Shown: positions 28,478 to 37,371 of the stretch, in pieces
Numbering within the stretch: the stretch's first letter is position 1
Layout of the letters: each line of letters begins with the position of its first letter
Source of the DNA: a virus
IMG/VR virus record: IMGVR_UViG_3300045253_000009
Location: 1-45,888 of that record
Strand: one strand, 5' to 3'
DNA: 45,888 nt
Notes under the pieces: generated by a model
Seen by the model: only the letters and a program-made list of their open reading frames with translations
Told to the model about the DNA's origin: nothing
Databases searched by the model: none
Made by a program: the position numbers and the translations under genes

Positions 28478-29772
28478 GCGTAGACGCCAACGACATCATC
28501 TCGTACGCCAAGCAGTTCGTCGGTACTCCGTACGTCTGGGGTGGCAACGACCTCAAGAAGGGCGTCGACTGCTCTGGCCTGATGCAGCAGGTTCTGAAGC
28601 ACTTCGGGATTGACATCCCGAGAACCACCTATGACCAGGTGAATGCTGGTACTCCAGTTGGAATTAAGGGTCTCCGTCCAGGAGACCTGGTGTTCTTCGA
28701 CACGAACGGCAAGGGTCAGCCTAGCCATGTTGGTATGTACATCGGTGGCGGGAAGATGATCGACGCCCCTCGACCTGGCAAGAATGTCGAGGTCGTGGAC
28801 ATGACGCACGGCTACTACATGGACCACTTCCTCGGTGGTCGCAGGCTGGACACAGTCCGAGCCGTAGGAGCCAAGACATCTGACCTGGAAGAGACTCCCA
28901 AGCTCTCCCCGCAGGAGCAGGCAGCCAACTACGGCTGGTCGTACGCGTTCCTCAACTCGAACCCTGAACTAAAGAAGCTGTTCAACGAGGGAGTCGACGA
29001 GGGCTGGACTGCCGACAAGTTCCAAGCCGAAGTTCGTGACACCAATTGGTGGAAGAAGAACTCAGAGACGATGCGTCAGGCCAAGATCCTGAAGTCTACA
29101 GATCCTGCCACCTATCAGGCGCAGCTTAATGCTGCGACCATCCAGGTAAAGCAGCTGGCAGCAGAGATGGGTGCGCCGCTTACGGCGGCGACCCTTAAGA
29201 AGGCTGCCGTGGATTCTCTTCAGTACGGCATGGATGAAGGTCAGCTTCGTGACGCTCTCGGCAAGTACGTGACCTTCACCAAGCAGGGCACTCTTACTGG
29301 CGAAGCTGGCATGCACGAGTACACCATGAAGCAGTACGCCGCCCAGATGGGCGTCTCGGTCACAGATCAGGCCATCAAGAACCAGGCTCAGCTTGTGGTC
29401 AGGAAGCTTGCCACTACGCAGGACTTTGAAGACCAGGTGAAGCAGCAGGCCATCTCTACGTTCCCCGCCTATCAGCAGCAGATCGAAGCGGGGGACACGG
29501 TGCAGGACATCGCTTCACCATACGTTCAGATGGCAGCCCAGGAGCTGGAGGTTCCCTATCAGGACTTCAACGTAAGTGATCCTCTGATCAAGTCAGCCCT
29601 TAACGGGCTGAGTACAGACGGCAAGCCTACAGGTACCACCCTGACCGACTTCCAGTCTCAGCTCCGGAATGATCCGAGATGGAAGTCCACCCAGAACGCA
29701 CAAGATTCCGTCATGCAGGCTGGTCTCGGAGTCCTCAAGGACATGGGCCTTGTTGCTAATTCCTCTAGCTAA
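28474..29772 (+). CDS. Virion NlpC/P60 peptidase fused to a shared virion module, 432 aa
   Basis: GTG at 28474. Residues 5-125 are an NlpC/P60 domain: VDCSGLMQQV (Cys33), QPSHVGMYIG (His85), and MIDAP where the third polar residue is usually His. It would cut cell-wall peptides during DNA entry. Residues 150-432 form a module (WSYAFLNSNPELKKLFNEGV, DKFQAEVRDTNWWKKNSE ... NDPRWKSTQNAQDSVMQ) that recurs in the next gene with a different catalytic domain. Probably a virion-borne enzyme rather than the lysis enzyme. Confidence 0.8.
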   Translation: MSVDANDIISYAKQFVGTPYVWGGNDLKKGVDCSGLMQQVLKHFGIDIPRTTYDQVNAGTPVGIKGLRPGDLVFFDTNGKGQPSHVGMYIGGGKMIDAPRPGKNVEVVDMTHGYYMDHFLGGRRLDTVRAVGAKTSDLEETPKLSPQEQAANYGWSYAFLNSNPELKKLFNEGVDEGWTADKFQAEVRDTNWWKKNSETMRQAKILKSTDPATYQAQLNAATIQVKQLAAEMGAPLTAATLKKAAVDSLQYGMDEGQLRDALGKYVTFTKQGTLTGEAGMHEYTMKQYAAQMGVSVTDQAIKNQAQLVVRKLATTQDFEDQVKQQAISTFPAYQQQIEAGDTVQDIASPYVQMAAQELEVPYQDFNVSDPLIKSALNGLSTDGKPTGTTLTDFQSQLRNDPRWKSTQNAQDSVMQAGLGVLKDMGLVANSSS

Positions 29773-29824
29773 GTTCATCGCAAGCTTGTGGCTTGCTCTG
29801 TCGCTCTCGATGGGAGGCCATGGA

Positions 29825-31123
29825 ATGGCTCTTACGTTCAGTCAGTTCATGGCTGGGATCTCCGCCCAGGAGAGCGGAGGCGACTACGGCGCTGTCAACA
29901 AGCAGTCAGGAGCACTCGGCAAGTATCAGGTGATGCCTGCCAACGTGGCGGGCTGGTCCAAGCAGGTCCTCGGTTACTCAATCTCGACTGCGCAGTTCCT
30001 CCACTCGGCCAGCTTGCAAGAGAAGATCGTCTCTGGAATCCTGCACGGCTACTTCAACAAGTGGGGTGCACGCGGCGCTGCCGCCGCGTGGTACGCAGGA
30101 CCCGGCAACCACGACCTGGACATGTCCACGAAGTCCCAGTGGGGTGGCCCGTCGATCAAGTCCTACGTGGACGGCGTGATCAGCAAGGCTGGAGGCTCAA
30201 CCTCAAGCAGCTCCAGCAGCTCCGTCTCCAGCTACTCACAGAATGCGGTAAGCCAGAAGATGTCCAAGGATGAAACGGCTGAAAGCTACGGCTTCAACGA
30301 AGCGTTCCTGGATGCCAACCCTGAACTGAAGAAGAAGTTCAACCAGGCGGTGAAGGAAGGCTGGTCGTCCGATAAGTTCCAGGCGGAGATCAGAGACACT
30401 CGCTGGTGGAAGACGCACTCGCAATCCGAGCGGGACTTCCTCACCTTGAAGTTCGGTGATCCGAAGACCGCCGACCAGAAGCTACAGCAGGCGTACGTTC
30501 ATGTGCGGCAGCTGGCCGCACAAATGGGCATCGTCGAGAACACCACGCAGATGGCGCGCATCAAGCAGTGGGCGTACAACTACGCAGCCAAGGGCTGGGA
30601 TGACGCTACGCTGCGAGACACTATCGGTAAGTACGTGTACTTCGACAAGGGCTTGCAAGGTGAGGGTGGAGACACTATCAACCAGCTCAGGTCGTACGCC
30701 TACTCGATGGGCGTGACCATGTCCAGCAGCTGGTACACAGGCAACGCCAGGAACGTCATCCGTGGAGTGGCAGCACTCCAGGACTACAAGGACCAGATCC
30801 TCAAGCAGGCCAAGGCCTTGTTCCCAACGTTCTCCAAGCAGCTTGATGCTGGCCAGACGGTAGCAGACATCGCCTCACCGTACCTCAGTTCGATGCAAAC
30901 CATCCTTGAGATTCCCACTGGGTCCGTCTCGGTGCAGGACAAGCTGATCAAATCGGCACTCAACAGCAAGGACCCCAAGACCGGCTCTCCTGCTGCGATG
31001 CCAATCTGGCAGTTCGAGAACAAGCTTCGGGAAGATCCTCGCTGGAAGTCTACCCAGAACGCACAGAACTCTATGATGCAAGTTGCCCATCAAGTCCTGT
31101 CGGACTTCGGCTTGAAGTACTAA
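29825..31123 (+). CDS. Virion lytic transglycosylase/lysozyme-like enzyme with the shared module, 432 aa
   Basis: ATG at 29825 with GGGAGG seven bases upstream. Residues 1-100 are SLT/lysozyme-like: MAGISAQESGGDYGAVN (Glu16 catalytic), GKYQVMPANVAGW and AAWYAGPGNHD. A poly-Ser linker (125-137) leads to a C-terminal module closely similar to that of the previous gene (FLDANPELKKKFNQAVKEGW, DKFQAEIRDTRWWKTHSQ, EDPRWKSTQNAQNSMMQ). It would cut glycan strands while its neighbour cuts peptides. The module probably docks both enzymes to the same virion site. Confidence 0.8.
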   Translation: MALTFSQFMAGISAQESGGDYGAVNKQSGALGKYQVMPANVAGWSKQVLGYSISTAQFLHSASLQEKIVSGILHGYFNKWGARGAAAAWYAGPGNHDLDMSTKSQWGGPSIKSYVDGVISKAGGSTSSSSSSSVSSYSQNAVSQKMSKDETAESYGFNEAFLDANPELKKKFNQAVKEGWSSDKFQAEIRDTRWWKTHSQSERDFLTLKFGDPKTADQKLQQAYVHVRQLAAQMGIVENTTQMARIKQWAYNYAAKGWDDATLRDTIGKYVYFDKGLQGEGGDTINQLRSYAYSMGVTMSSSWYTGNARNVIRGVAALQDYKDQILKQAKALFPTFSKQLDAGQTVADIASPYLSSMQTILEIPTGSVSVQDKLIKSALNSKDPKTGSPAAMPIWQFENKLREDPRWKSTQNAQNSMMQVAHQVLSDFGLKY

Positions 31124-31132
31124 GGAGACGAT

Positions 31133-32212
31133 GTGGCACTCATCGCAAACAACGGGCTAGGCACGCTGCCGCAGACTCCAGCAGAGCAGGAGCGGCAGTA
31201 CAACCTACAGATCAGTAAGACGCAAAGCCTGATCAGTGGCATCAATGCCAAGATCAAGGCTGGCGGCAAGACCATGACACCAGCAGCCAAGGCGAAGCTG
31301 ACGGCCCAGCTGGCTATGCAGCAGGCCGCTCTAGGCGGCCTGAACAGCAAGTTGAACAACCTGTACGTCAGCTCAGGCCAGTACGACAAGCTCCTCACTG
31401 GAGCTGACCGTGATGCCTACCTGGCCGTCAATGCCCTGTTCAAGACGTACGGACTCGGCTCTCTTGCTGGCAAGATCTACGACTACGTGAAGAACGGTTA
31501 CTCGTCCGACACGATCTCGATCCTGCTTCAGGACACCGACGAGTATAAGACTCGGTTCGCTGGCAACCAGGCGAGGATCAAGGCAGGACTTCCAGTCCTT
31601 TCCCCCGCCGAGTATCTCGCCACCGAGGCGAGCTACCAGCAGATCATGAAGTCTGCCGGGCTGCCCGAGTCCTTCTATGATCAGCCCTCGGACTTCGCCA
31701 CCTGGATCGGGAACAACGTATCCCCCTCGGAGATTCAGTCCCGAGTAGATCTGGCCACTCAGGCTACGACGCTAGCATCGCCTGCCTACAGGCAGGCGCT
31801 GAACCAGATGGGCATAGACGACGCTCACCTGACCGCGTACTACCTGGACGGAGCCAAGGCATTGCCATTGCTTCAGAAGCAGGCAGCTACAGCCCAGATC
31901 GGTGCCGAAGCACTCAAGCAGGGCTTGGCGTTCGATCAGACCTACGCGGAGCAGTTGGCCACAGAGGGCGTCAGCCAGTCGGCTGCCGCTCAGGGTTACG
32001 CTCAGGTGGCGAATGAACTGGGAACCATGCAGAACCTTGGTGGCATGTACGGCCAGGGCTGGACCCAGCGAGAGTCCGAGCAAGCCGCCCTTGAGGGCAG
32101 CGCTGCCGCCAACGCCAAGAAGGCTGGACTTCTCAGCCAGGAACGCGGCGCTTTCGGCGCCGGTACAGGAACAGGTCGTGCGGGACTGAGCCAGTCTCAG
32201 GCTGCACGGTGA
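31133..32212 (+). CDS. Structural protein, 359 aa
   Basis: GTG at 31133 after AAGGAG. Helical, Ala/Gln/Leu-rich, with YDYVKNGYSSDTISILLQDT and repeated Ala-rich helices near the C-terminus. Its core does not clearly match the shared module of the two preceding genes. Position suggests an internal or ejection protein. Confidence 0.6.
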   Translation: MALIANNGLGTLPQTPAEQERQYNLQISKTQSLISGINAKIKAGGKTMTPAAKAKLTAQLAMQQAALGGLNSKLNNLYVSSGQYDKLLTGADRDAYLAVNALFKTYGLGSLAGKIYDYVKNGYSSDTISILLQDTDEYKTRFAGNQARIKAGLPVLSPAEYLATEASYQQIMKSAGLPESFYDQPSDFATWIGNNVSPSEIQSRVDLATQATTLASPAYRQALNQMGIDDAHLTAYYLDGAKALPLLQKQAATAQIGAEALKQGLAFDQTYAEQLATEGVSQSAAAQGYAQVANELGTMQNLGGMYGQGWTQRESEQAALEGSAAANAKKAGLLSQERGAFGAGTGTGRAGLSQSQAAR

Positions 32213-32230
32213 CAAAGGCCTTCGGGCCGA

Positions 32231-32308
32231 AGCGGGGTAGAGCAGCTCGGAGTGCTCGCCAGCCTCATAAGCTGGAGGTCGTGGGTTCAAATCCCACCCC
32301 CGCTACCA
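32231..32308 (+). tRNA. tRNA-Met (CAT), CCA encoded
   Basis: All arms are regular: acceptor AGCGGGG/CCCCGCT, D-arm GAGC/GCTC, anticodon stem CCAGC/GCTGG with loop CTCATAA, T-arm GTGGG-TTCAAAT-CCCAC, then ACCA. Overall it resembles bacterial initiator tRNA (A11-T24, the T-loop and D-loop), but base 1 pairs with 72 and the three GC pairs at the base of the anticodon loop are missing, which are elongator traits. It lies between structural gene 31133 and the scaffold gene, the only normal tRNA in the genome. Confidence 0.93.
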
Positions 32309-32420
32309 AGCATGGACCGACCGGCCCCATGTTTCGTACAAGTCCGGCATTCTCGCACGAGCGTGACCAGCCTCCCCGGGCTGGCTTATTGGCGTGCACT
32401 CAACTAATGGGAGGGTCATT

Positions 32421-32903
32421 ATGACCAACTGGGGTTTTGAAGACAACAACACTGGCGACCTGGGCAACAACACCGAACTGGATGGCCCCAAGGCTCTTCG
32501 CCAGGCGTATGAAGCCATGAAGAAGCAGAACGAGGAACTCTCTGGACAGCTGACGAGCTTCCTGGAAGAGCAGCGTACTGCGAAGATGGCACAGGTTTTC
32601 GAGTCCCTCGGCGTTCCGGGTGCACAGGCTGTATACAACGGTCCCGCCGATCCGCAGAAGGCTAAGGAATGGGTCGACACTATGGCTCAGGTCTTCGGCA
32701 ATGGGCAGCCCCAGCAGGCTGCCGAGACTGTCGCCACACCGCCCGCACTTCCCGCTTCCATGCAAGCTCAGTTCGAAAGGCTGAACGGTGCAGGGAGCGA
32801 CGGAACCCCGGTGGGTAACGTGGAGGCTGCTCAGGCAGCCGTCAATGATGCTACTGATCTCAAGGGTCTTATCAACTCGTTCCAGAACATGAATGGAGTC
32901 TGA
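32421..32903 (+). CDS. Scaffolding protein, 160 aa
   Basis: ATG at 32421 after GGGAGG. Acidic, highly helical (LRQAYEAMKKQNEELSGQLT SFLEEQR region), with Gln/Ala/Pro-rich middle and a short C-terminal helix (NDATDLKGLINSFQNMNGV). Place directly before the capsid gene and this composition fit a scaffold that guides capsid assembly and then leaves. Confidence 0.7.
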   Translation: MTNWGFEDNNTGDLGNNTELDGPKALRQAYEAMKKQNEELSGQLTSFLEEQRTAKMAQVFESLGVPGAQAVYNGPADPQKAKEWVDTMAQVFGNGQPQQAAETVATPPALPASMQAQFERLNGAGSDGTPVGNVEAAQAAVNDATDLKGLINSFQNMNGV

Positions 32904-32932
32904 TGGCTCTGAATCCCATGAAGGAGTGACAA

Positions 32933-33937
32933 ATGGCTAACGCCTTTACCGGCACTACTGCCATGGCGAACCTCGTCCAGACCGCGTACGACCGCGCTCT
33001 TGAGTTCGCCCTGCGTGCCCAGCCCATGTTCCGCATGATCGCCGACAAGCGACCTGTTCAGCAGGCCATGCCTGGTAGCTCGATCGTCTTCGAGCTGTAC
33101 CAGGACCTCGCTCAGGCTATCACTCCGCTGAATGAGCTGGTCGACCCGGACGCCGTTGCGGCCGGTAACCCGACCACGGTTTCCGTTACTCTGAACGAGT
33201 ACGGTAACGCGATCCTCGTCAGCAACAAGCTGGACCTGTTCTCGTTCACCGACGTGACCGCCGGTCTCGTCAACCAGGTGGCGTGGAACCTCGTCGACTC
33301 GATCGACCTGCTGGTTCAGAACGTCCTGGCTACTGGTACCCAGACGGTTCGCCGTGACGGTACCACGGGTGCCCTCGGTTACGGCTTCGGCTCGACCCCG
33401 ACCAACCCGGTGGCGCTGACCTCTATCGGTACGTCTGGTGCGTCCGGCAACTCGGTCCTGAACTCGGACATCGCCCGGTTCTCCGTGACCCAGCTTCGGA
33501 CGAACAAGGTTCACCCGAACAAGGACAGCTACTACACCGCCTATACTCACCCGCAGGCGTCTTACGACCTGCGCCGTGAGACTGGTGCGGCTGCGTGGCG
33601 TGATCCTCACGTCTACTCTGCGGCCGGTAACATCTGGGCTGCCGAGATCGGCGAGTACGAGGGTGCTTGCTACATCGAGACTCCTCGCGCCCAGAACGTC
33701 CAGGCTGGTGCTGGCGCTGGCGCGAACCAGGTTCGCGTGTACAACACCTACTACACCGGTCAGCAGGCTCTTGCTGAGGCGGTCGCCGAGGAGTTCCACA
33801 CGGTCCGAGGTCCGGTCGTCGACAAGCTGACCCGCTTCCAGCCTCTCGGTTGGTACGGCGTTGCTGGCTGGTCGCTGTACCGTCCCGAGTCCCTGATCGT
33901 GGCTCAGACGTCCTCGTCTGCTCGCCCGACTGTCTGA
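32933..33937 (+). CDS. Major capsid protein, 334 aa
   Basis: ATG after AAGGAG. Codon use is strongly biased and regular, as expected for the most expressed gene. Segments such as PMFRMIADKRPVQQAMPGSS, EYGNAILVSNKLDLF, HPQASYDLRRETGAAAWRDP and the basic-to-hydrophobic end (VAGWSLYRPESLIVAQTSS) fit HK97-fold capsids of actinophages. Follows the scaffold gene. A perfect GGATCGCC/GGCGATCC hairpin (33950-33969) directly follows the stop. Confidence 0.82.
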   Translation: MANAFTGTTAMANLVQTAYDRALEFALRAQPMFRMIADKRPVQQAMPGSSIVFELYQDLAQAITPLNELVDPDAVAAGNPTTVSVTLNEYGNAILVSNKLDLFSFTDVTAGLVNQVAWNLVDSIDLLVQNVLATGTQTVRRDGTTGALGYGFGSTPTNPVALTSIGTSGASGNSVLNSDIARFSVTQLRTNKVHPNKDSYYTAYTHPQASYDLRRETGAAAWRDPHVYSAAGNIWAAEIGEYEGACYIETPRAQNVQAGAGAGANQVRVYNTYYTGQQALAEAVAEEFHTVRGPVVDKLTRFQPLGWYGVAGWSLYRPESLIVAQTSSSARPTV

Positions 33938-33949
33938 TGAATCCGAGGG

Positions 33950-33969
33950 GGATCGCCCGGCGGCGATCC
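33950..33969. repeat. 8-bp perfect hairpin after the capsid gene
   Basis: GGATCGCC/GGCGATCC around CGGC, thirteen bases after the capsid stop, no T-run. It may stabilise the capsid message against 3' decay or tune read-through. Confidence 0.55.
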
Positions 33970-34022
33970 TCAAACAAGCCTCCGAATAGTAACTGGCTGC
34001 CCTCTCTTCTCAAGGAGGTTCT

Positions 34023-34346
34023 ATGTCTGGGTTTGACGACACCAGCTTTACCGTTCGGACTAGCGCGGCCACTACGGACACGCTGACCGCAACGGATTAC
34101 GTTGTGATCTACACCAACTCTGCGACCAAGACGGTCAACCTTCCGGCTGTTGCTACCACTCAGCCGGGCCGCGTCTATCAGCTGATCTGTCAGAACACTG
34201 GTGTTCTGACGATCGACGGTAACGCGTCGGAGACCATCAACGGTGCGACCACGTTCGCCATGACTGCTGGCACCGTGGGTGGTGTCACTGGTCGTTGTAC
34301 CATCGTCTCCGATGGTACTCAGTGGTTCACTCTGAACTCTCAGTGA
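34023..34346 (+). CDS. Putative capsid decoration or head-fibre protein, 107 aa
   Basis: ATG after AAGGAGG. Thr/Ala/Val-rich beta protein (ATKTVNLPAVATTQPGRVYQ, VLTIDGNASETINGATTF) of the kind found in head decoration proteins and fibre tips. Follows the capsid gene. The exact role is an inference. Confidence 0.55.
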   Translation: MSGFDDTSFTVRTSAATTDTLTATDYVVIYTNSATKTVNLPAVATTQPGRVYQLICQNTGVLTIDGNASETINGATTFAMTAGTVGGVTGRCTIVSDGTQWFTLNSQ

Positions 34347-34364
34347 TCTGAGAAAGGGGCCTCG

Positions 34365-34748
34365 GTGGCTAGTTGGATATTCACCACGCCAACGGTGGCT
34401 GAGGCCCCGTTTGCCTGGAACCCTCTCATGGAACGGTTCCGCATGGACAGAGGTGTAAGCGTCGTAGAAGTTTCACCGTGCCAGTATGAGCAGGTGCGCT
34501 ACGACGCTTACACCAATGAGATTGGCGCAGTCAACCTGCCGGTCAATCCGAATGAGAACGACACAGACTTCTGGCCAGCCCCAAGGGCTGGCTTGCATTA
34601 CTTCAGGGGTGGCTACGAGCACATCGTGGACAGTTCCGTTAGGGCTTGCATCATCTCCTCTGGGGCTGCTGATGCATCAAACTTCACCCTCATGCCCGAT
34701 CAGGGATTTGGCGAGGGCGGCTTCGGAGAAGGAGGCTTCGGTAACTGA
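34365..34748 (+). CDS. Hypothetical structural protein, 127 aa
   Basis: GTG at 34365. Compact, aromatic (SWIFTTPTVAEAPFAWNPLM, GLHYFRGGYEHIVDSS) with a Gly/Phe repeat at the C-terminus (GFGEGGFGEGGFGN). Overlaps the tailspike start by one base. Not recognised. Confidence 0.6.
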   Translation: MASWIFTTPTVAEAPFAWNPLMERFRMDRGVSVVEVSPCQYEQVRYDAYTNEIGAVNLPVNPNENDTDFWPAPRAGLHYFRGGYEHIVDSSVRACIISSGAADASNFTLMPDQGFGEGGFGEGGFGN

Positions 34749-36721
34749 TGACGTACGTACCTATCCCTAAGGACACGCCCGACTGGGATGTGCCGCTAAA
34801 CGCGGCACTCACCGATCAGGATGGCAGGATCACCCAGAACGCCGCAGACATATCTACTGGCGCTGCCAACATCACGACCCTACAGGGTCAGGTGGCCACG
34901 AACACCGGTAATATCACGACCCTACAGGGTCAGGTGACATCAGTAACCGCAACTGCCAATGCGGCCGTTCCCAAGGATGCTCAGGTTGTCAACGTCAAGG
35001 ATCACGGCGCTACTGGTGGCGGGGTGGTGGACGACACCGCAGCAATCAACACCTCGATCGGACTTCTCTCCGCTGGTGGAGTGGTCTACCTTCCTCCTGG
35101 CAGCTATCTGCTGAACACCTCGACCGTGGTCACCCTCCCCGCCAATGTTACCCTTCGAGGGGCTGGCCCTGGGGCCAGCCTGATCGTGATTGGGGCTTCC
35201 TTCTCCGGGGCCCAGGCGATCAACGTTACTGGCATCAACGCTGGTCTGGAAGATCTGACCATCAAGGGTGCGTCCTCCACGACCACATCCAACCCAGTGT
35301 CGTTCGGTGTCGCCTCGGTCAACAACCAGAACTTCAAGGTGACTAACTGCGCCTTCAGGTTCATCAACGGCTACGCCATCAAGGCGTGGGGTGACACAAC
35401 TACCACCACTGCCGGTGGTACCACGCTTCACGGTGGTGCGATTGTCAACATCAGCATCGAATCCTGTGCTGGTGGAATCCACATCAAGACCACCAACGGT
35501 GGCAGCATTTCCAGCGTATGGCCTGCGAACTTCAGAATCACCGACCTGTTCACCCGATCGCTCGGAGTGAGCACAGGCGGCAGTGCCAACCTTGATGGCG
35601 TTCGGATTGAGGACTCCGGCGACGTCATTATGGAGAACGCGTTCACCTGGATGGGCCAGTCCAGTTCGGGTACAGGTGTGGCCTTCCGGATTGTGGGTAA
35701 ATGTGCAGCTACGTTCGTTACCAACCTGGATGCTCTGGGGCCGGTGACCGGCCCTAACGTGTCCATCGAGGGTAACGCCAACGGCTCACCCCAGAACGTG
35801 CAGATGACTGGCGGCGTCATCCAGCAGGGCAGCGTGGGCATCAACATCCAGGACGCCTCAACTCAGGTACGCCTGGTCTCGATGCGCATCCTGAACAACC
35901 AGACTCACGGCGCCGTGGTTTCTACCACGGGCCCAGCCATTTACTTCGACGGCTGCTTCTTCAGCCTGAATGGCCAGGGAGCTACTGGCACCAACTACGA
36001 TCTGAACTGGTCTGGCACCACGACCGGCTTCGTGACGAACTGCCGGTTCGCCAGTCCGATCGTTGCGGTGAGCAGCATAGGCGTCCAGTTCTCGGTGAAC
36101 GTCACCGCCGGACAGAACGTCCGGTTCTTCGATGCCGACTTCCAGGGAACAGGCGCAGCGCAGGCCAACTGGTTCACCGCACTGCCCGCTGCGGCCCACA
36201 CGGTGACAGGTGGCAACAACGCCTTCCTGACCAACGTTGACTTCAACTACAACACTGGGCCTGGTCGGGTTGCTATTCAGCCGTTCGCTGCTGGCAACAA
36301 CTGCCTCTCCACGAACGTCCAGGGAACGGACGCCAATGACCGGTTCAGGCTGACCGGCGATGGTGCGATGAACTGGGGCGCCGGAACTACCGCACGGGAC
36401 ACCCAGTGGGGCCGCCAGGCTGCGGCCCAGATCGGCACCAGCAACTCTGACATCATCGTAGGACTCGCAGGCAAGGGTCTGCGAGTGAAGGAGGGAACCA
36501 ACGCCAAGCAGGGCACGTCGGTGCTGGTGGCTGGCTCCGTAGTGGTATCCAACACCTCTGTCACTGCGACCAGTAGGATCTTCCTGACGTCGAATGCTGA
36601 TGGCGGAACTCCTGGATTCCTCAGAGTGTCTGCACGTACGGCAGGAACCAGCTTCACTATCACATCCGGCTCTGGCACTGACACATCCACAGTCGCCTGG
36701 CAGATATTCGAACCCGCGTAA
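34748..36721 (+). CDS. Tailspike with pectate-lyase-type beta helix, 657 aa
   Basis: N-terminal PIPKDTPDWDVPLNAALTDQ, a short coiled-coil with a repeated TLQGQV motif, then VNVKDHGATGGGVVDDTAAI followed by GGVVYLPPGSYLL, the signature start of a right-handed beta helix (pectate_lyase_3). The rest is Thr/Asn/Gly-rich beta structure. Such spikes bind and often cut host surface glycans, so this is probably the host-range protein. Confidence 0.85.
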   Translation: MTYVPIPKDTPDWDVPLNAALTDQDGRITQNAADISTGAANITTLQGQVATNTGNITTLQGQVTSVTATANAAVPKDAQVVNVKDHGATGGGVVDDTAAINTSIGLLSAGGVVYLPPGSYLLNTSTVVTLPANVTLRGAGPGASLIVIGASFSGAQAINVTGINAGLEDLTIKGASSTTTSNPVSFGVASVNNQNFKVTNCAFRFINGYAIKAWGDTTTTTAGGTTLHGGAIVNISIESCAGGIHIKTTNGGSISSVWPANFRITDLFTRSLGVSTGGSANLDGVRIEDSGDVIMENAFTWMGQSSSGTGVAFRIVGKCAATFVTNLDALGPVTGPNVSIEGNANGSPQNVQMTGGVIQQGSVGINIQDASTQVRLVSMRILNNQTHGAVVSTTGPAIYFDGCFFSLNGQGATGTNYDLNWSGTTTGFVTNCRFASPIVAVSSIGVQFSVNVTAGQNVRFFDADFQGTGAAQANWFTALPAAAHTVTGGNNAFLTNVDFNYNTGPGRVAIQPFAAGNNCLSTNVQGTDANDRFRLTGDGAMNWGAGTTARDTQWGRQAAAQIGTSNSDIIVGLAGKGLRVKEGTNAKQGTSVLVAGSVVVSNTSVTATSRIFLTSNADGGTPGFLRVSARTAGTSFTITSGSGTDTSTVAWQIFEPA

Positions 36722-36729
36722 GGAGAACC

Positions 36730-36999
36730 ATGCCTGACCTCTACACGAACCCGGCCGAAGAGCCTGCACCCGAAGGCTACCAGGACCGCAACACCGACAT
36801 GCAGGACTGGGGTGGCTCACACATGGAGCCTGCTGGCCCTGGCGGCAAGACTTCGAACGTCAATGGAAACGAGAAGGGCATCCTGGAAGTGGGCCTGTTC
36901 CGCACCATGGCTCTTCATCAGGCGTCCGAACTCGGCAGCAACCACGACTCGTTTGCGCAGGGAATCTATGCAGACACCGATGGCCAGTACTCCGACTAA
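36730..36999 (+). CDS. Hypothetical protein, 89 aa
   Basis: ATG after AAGGAG. Polar and acidic start (PDLYTNPAEEPAPEGYQDRN), more ordered C-terminus (LFRTMALHQASELGSNHDSF). Not recognised; overlaps the next gene by 20 bases. Confidence 0.6.
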   Translation: MPDLYTNPAEEPAPEGYQDRNTDMQDWGGSHMEPAGPGGKTSNVNGNEKGILEVGLFRTMALHQASELGSNHDSFAQGIYADTDGQYSD

Positions 37000-37165
37000 C
37001 ACCAACAAGGCTGGGGGCGTCTTGAACGCCCCGAAGCCTTTGGGTAACAACTACGAGAAGTCTACTGCTACCAGCAGCGATGCACTCAGGGAGCAGACGG
37101 CAACCCTCGGACACAACACGTTCCGAGCGGACATCTACAAGGTAAGCGAAGGATACGTGGCATGA
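36980..37165 (+). CDS. Hypothetical protein, 61 aa
   Basis: ATG at 36980. ASTPTNTNKAGGVLNAPKPL then DALREQTATLGHNTFRADIY. Not recognised; overlaps the next gene by 4 bases (ATGA). Confidence 0.55.
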   Translation: MASTPTNTNKAGGVLNAPKPLGNNYEKSTATSSDALREQTATLGHNTFRADIYKVSEGYVA

Positions 37166-37371
37166 CGCCGGAGGAAGTAACCAAGCGATTCAAGTTCAGC
37201 CAGCCCAACTCTGACCGGGCTCAGCTCCACAAGCGAGTGAATGGCCTGACCCTAGCCCTGGCGCTTGAGCTGAACGAGTTCATCGACGACAGTCGAGAGT
37301 TCAGCCTGGCGATGACGGCCCTTGAAGAGGTCCGCTCCTGGGGCAATGCGGCGATTGCGAGGAACCAGTGA
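37162..37371 (+). CDS. Acb2/Tad1-hairpin-like protein (candidate anti-CBASS/anti-Thoeris sponge), 69 aa
   Basis: A helical hairpin protein: HKRVNGLTLALALELNEFI, then DSREFSLAMTALEEVRSWG and NAAIARNQ. The His-x-x-Val start, the SREFSLA turn and the LEEVRSWGNAAIARN end match, from memory, the Acb2/Tad1 hairpin family of small phage proteins. Members form hexamers that trap cyclic-nucleotide signals of CBASS or Thoeris immunity. It lies among late genes, so delivery early in infection would need leaky expression or another role such as an assembly factor. Confidence 0.6.
   Translation: MTPEEVTKRFKFSQPNSDRAQLHKRVNGLTLALALELNEFIDDSREFSLAMTALEEVRSWGNAAIARNQ

Noticed and set aside
32831-33973. Minus-strand open frame opposite the capsid gene
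   Set aside because: Arg/Val/Asp-rich shadow of a highly biased coding sequence.
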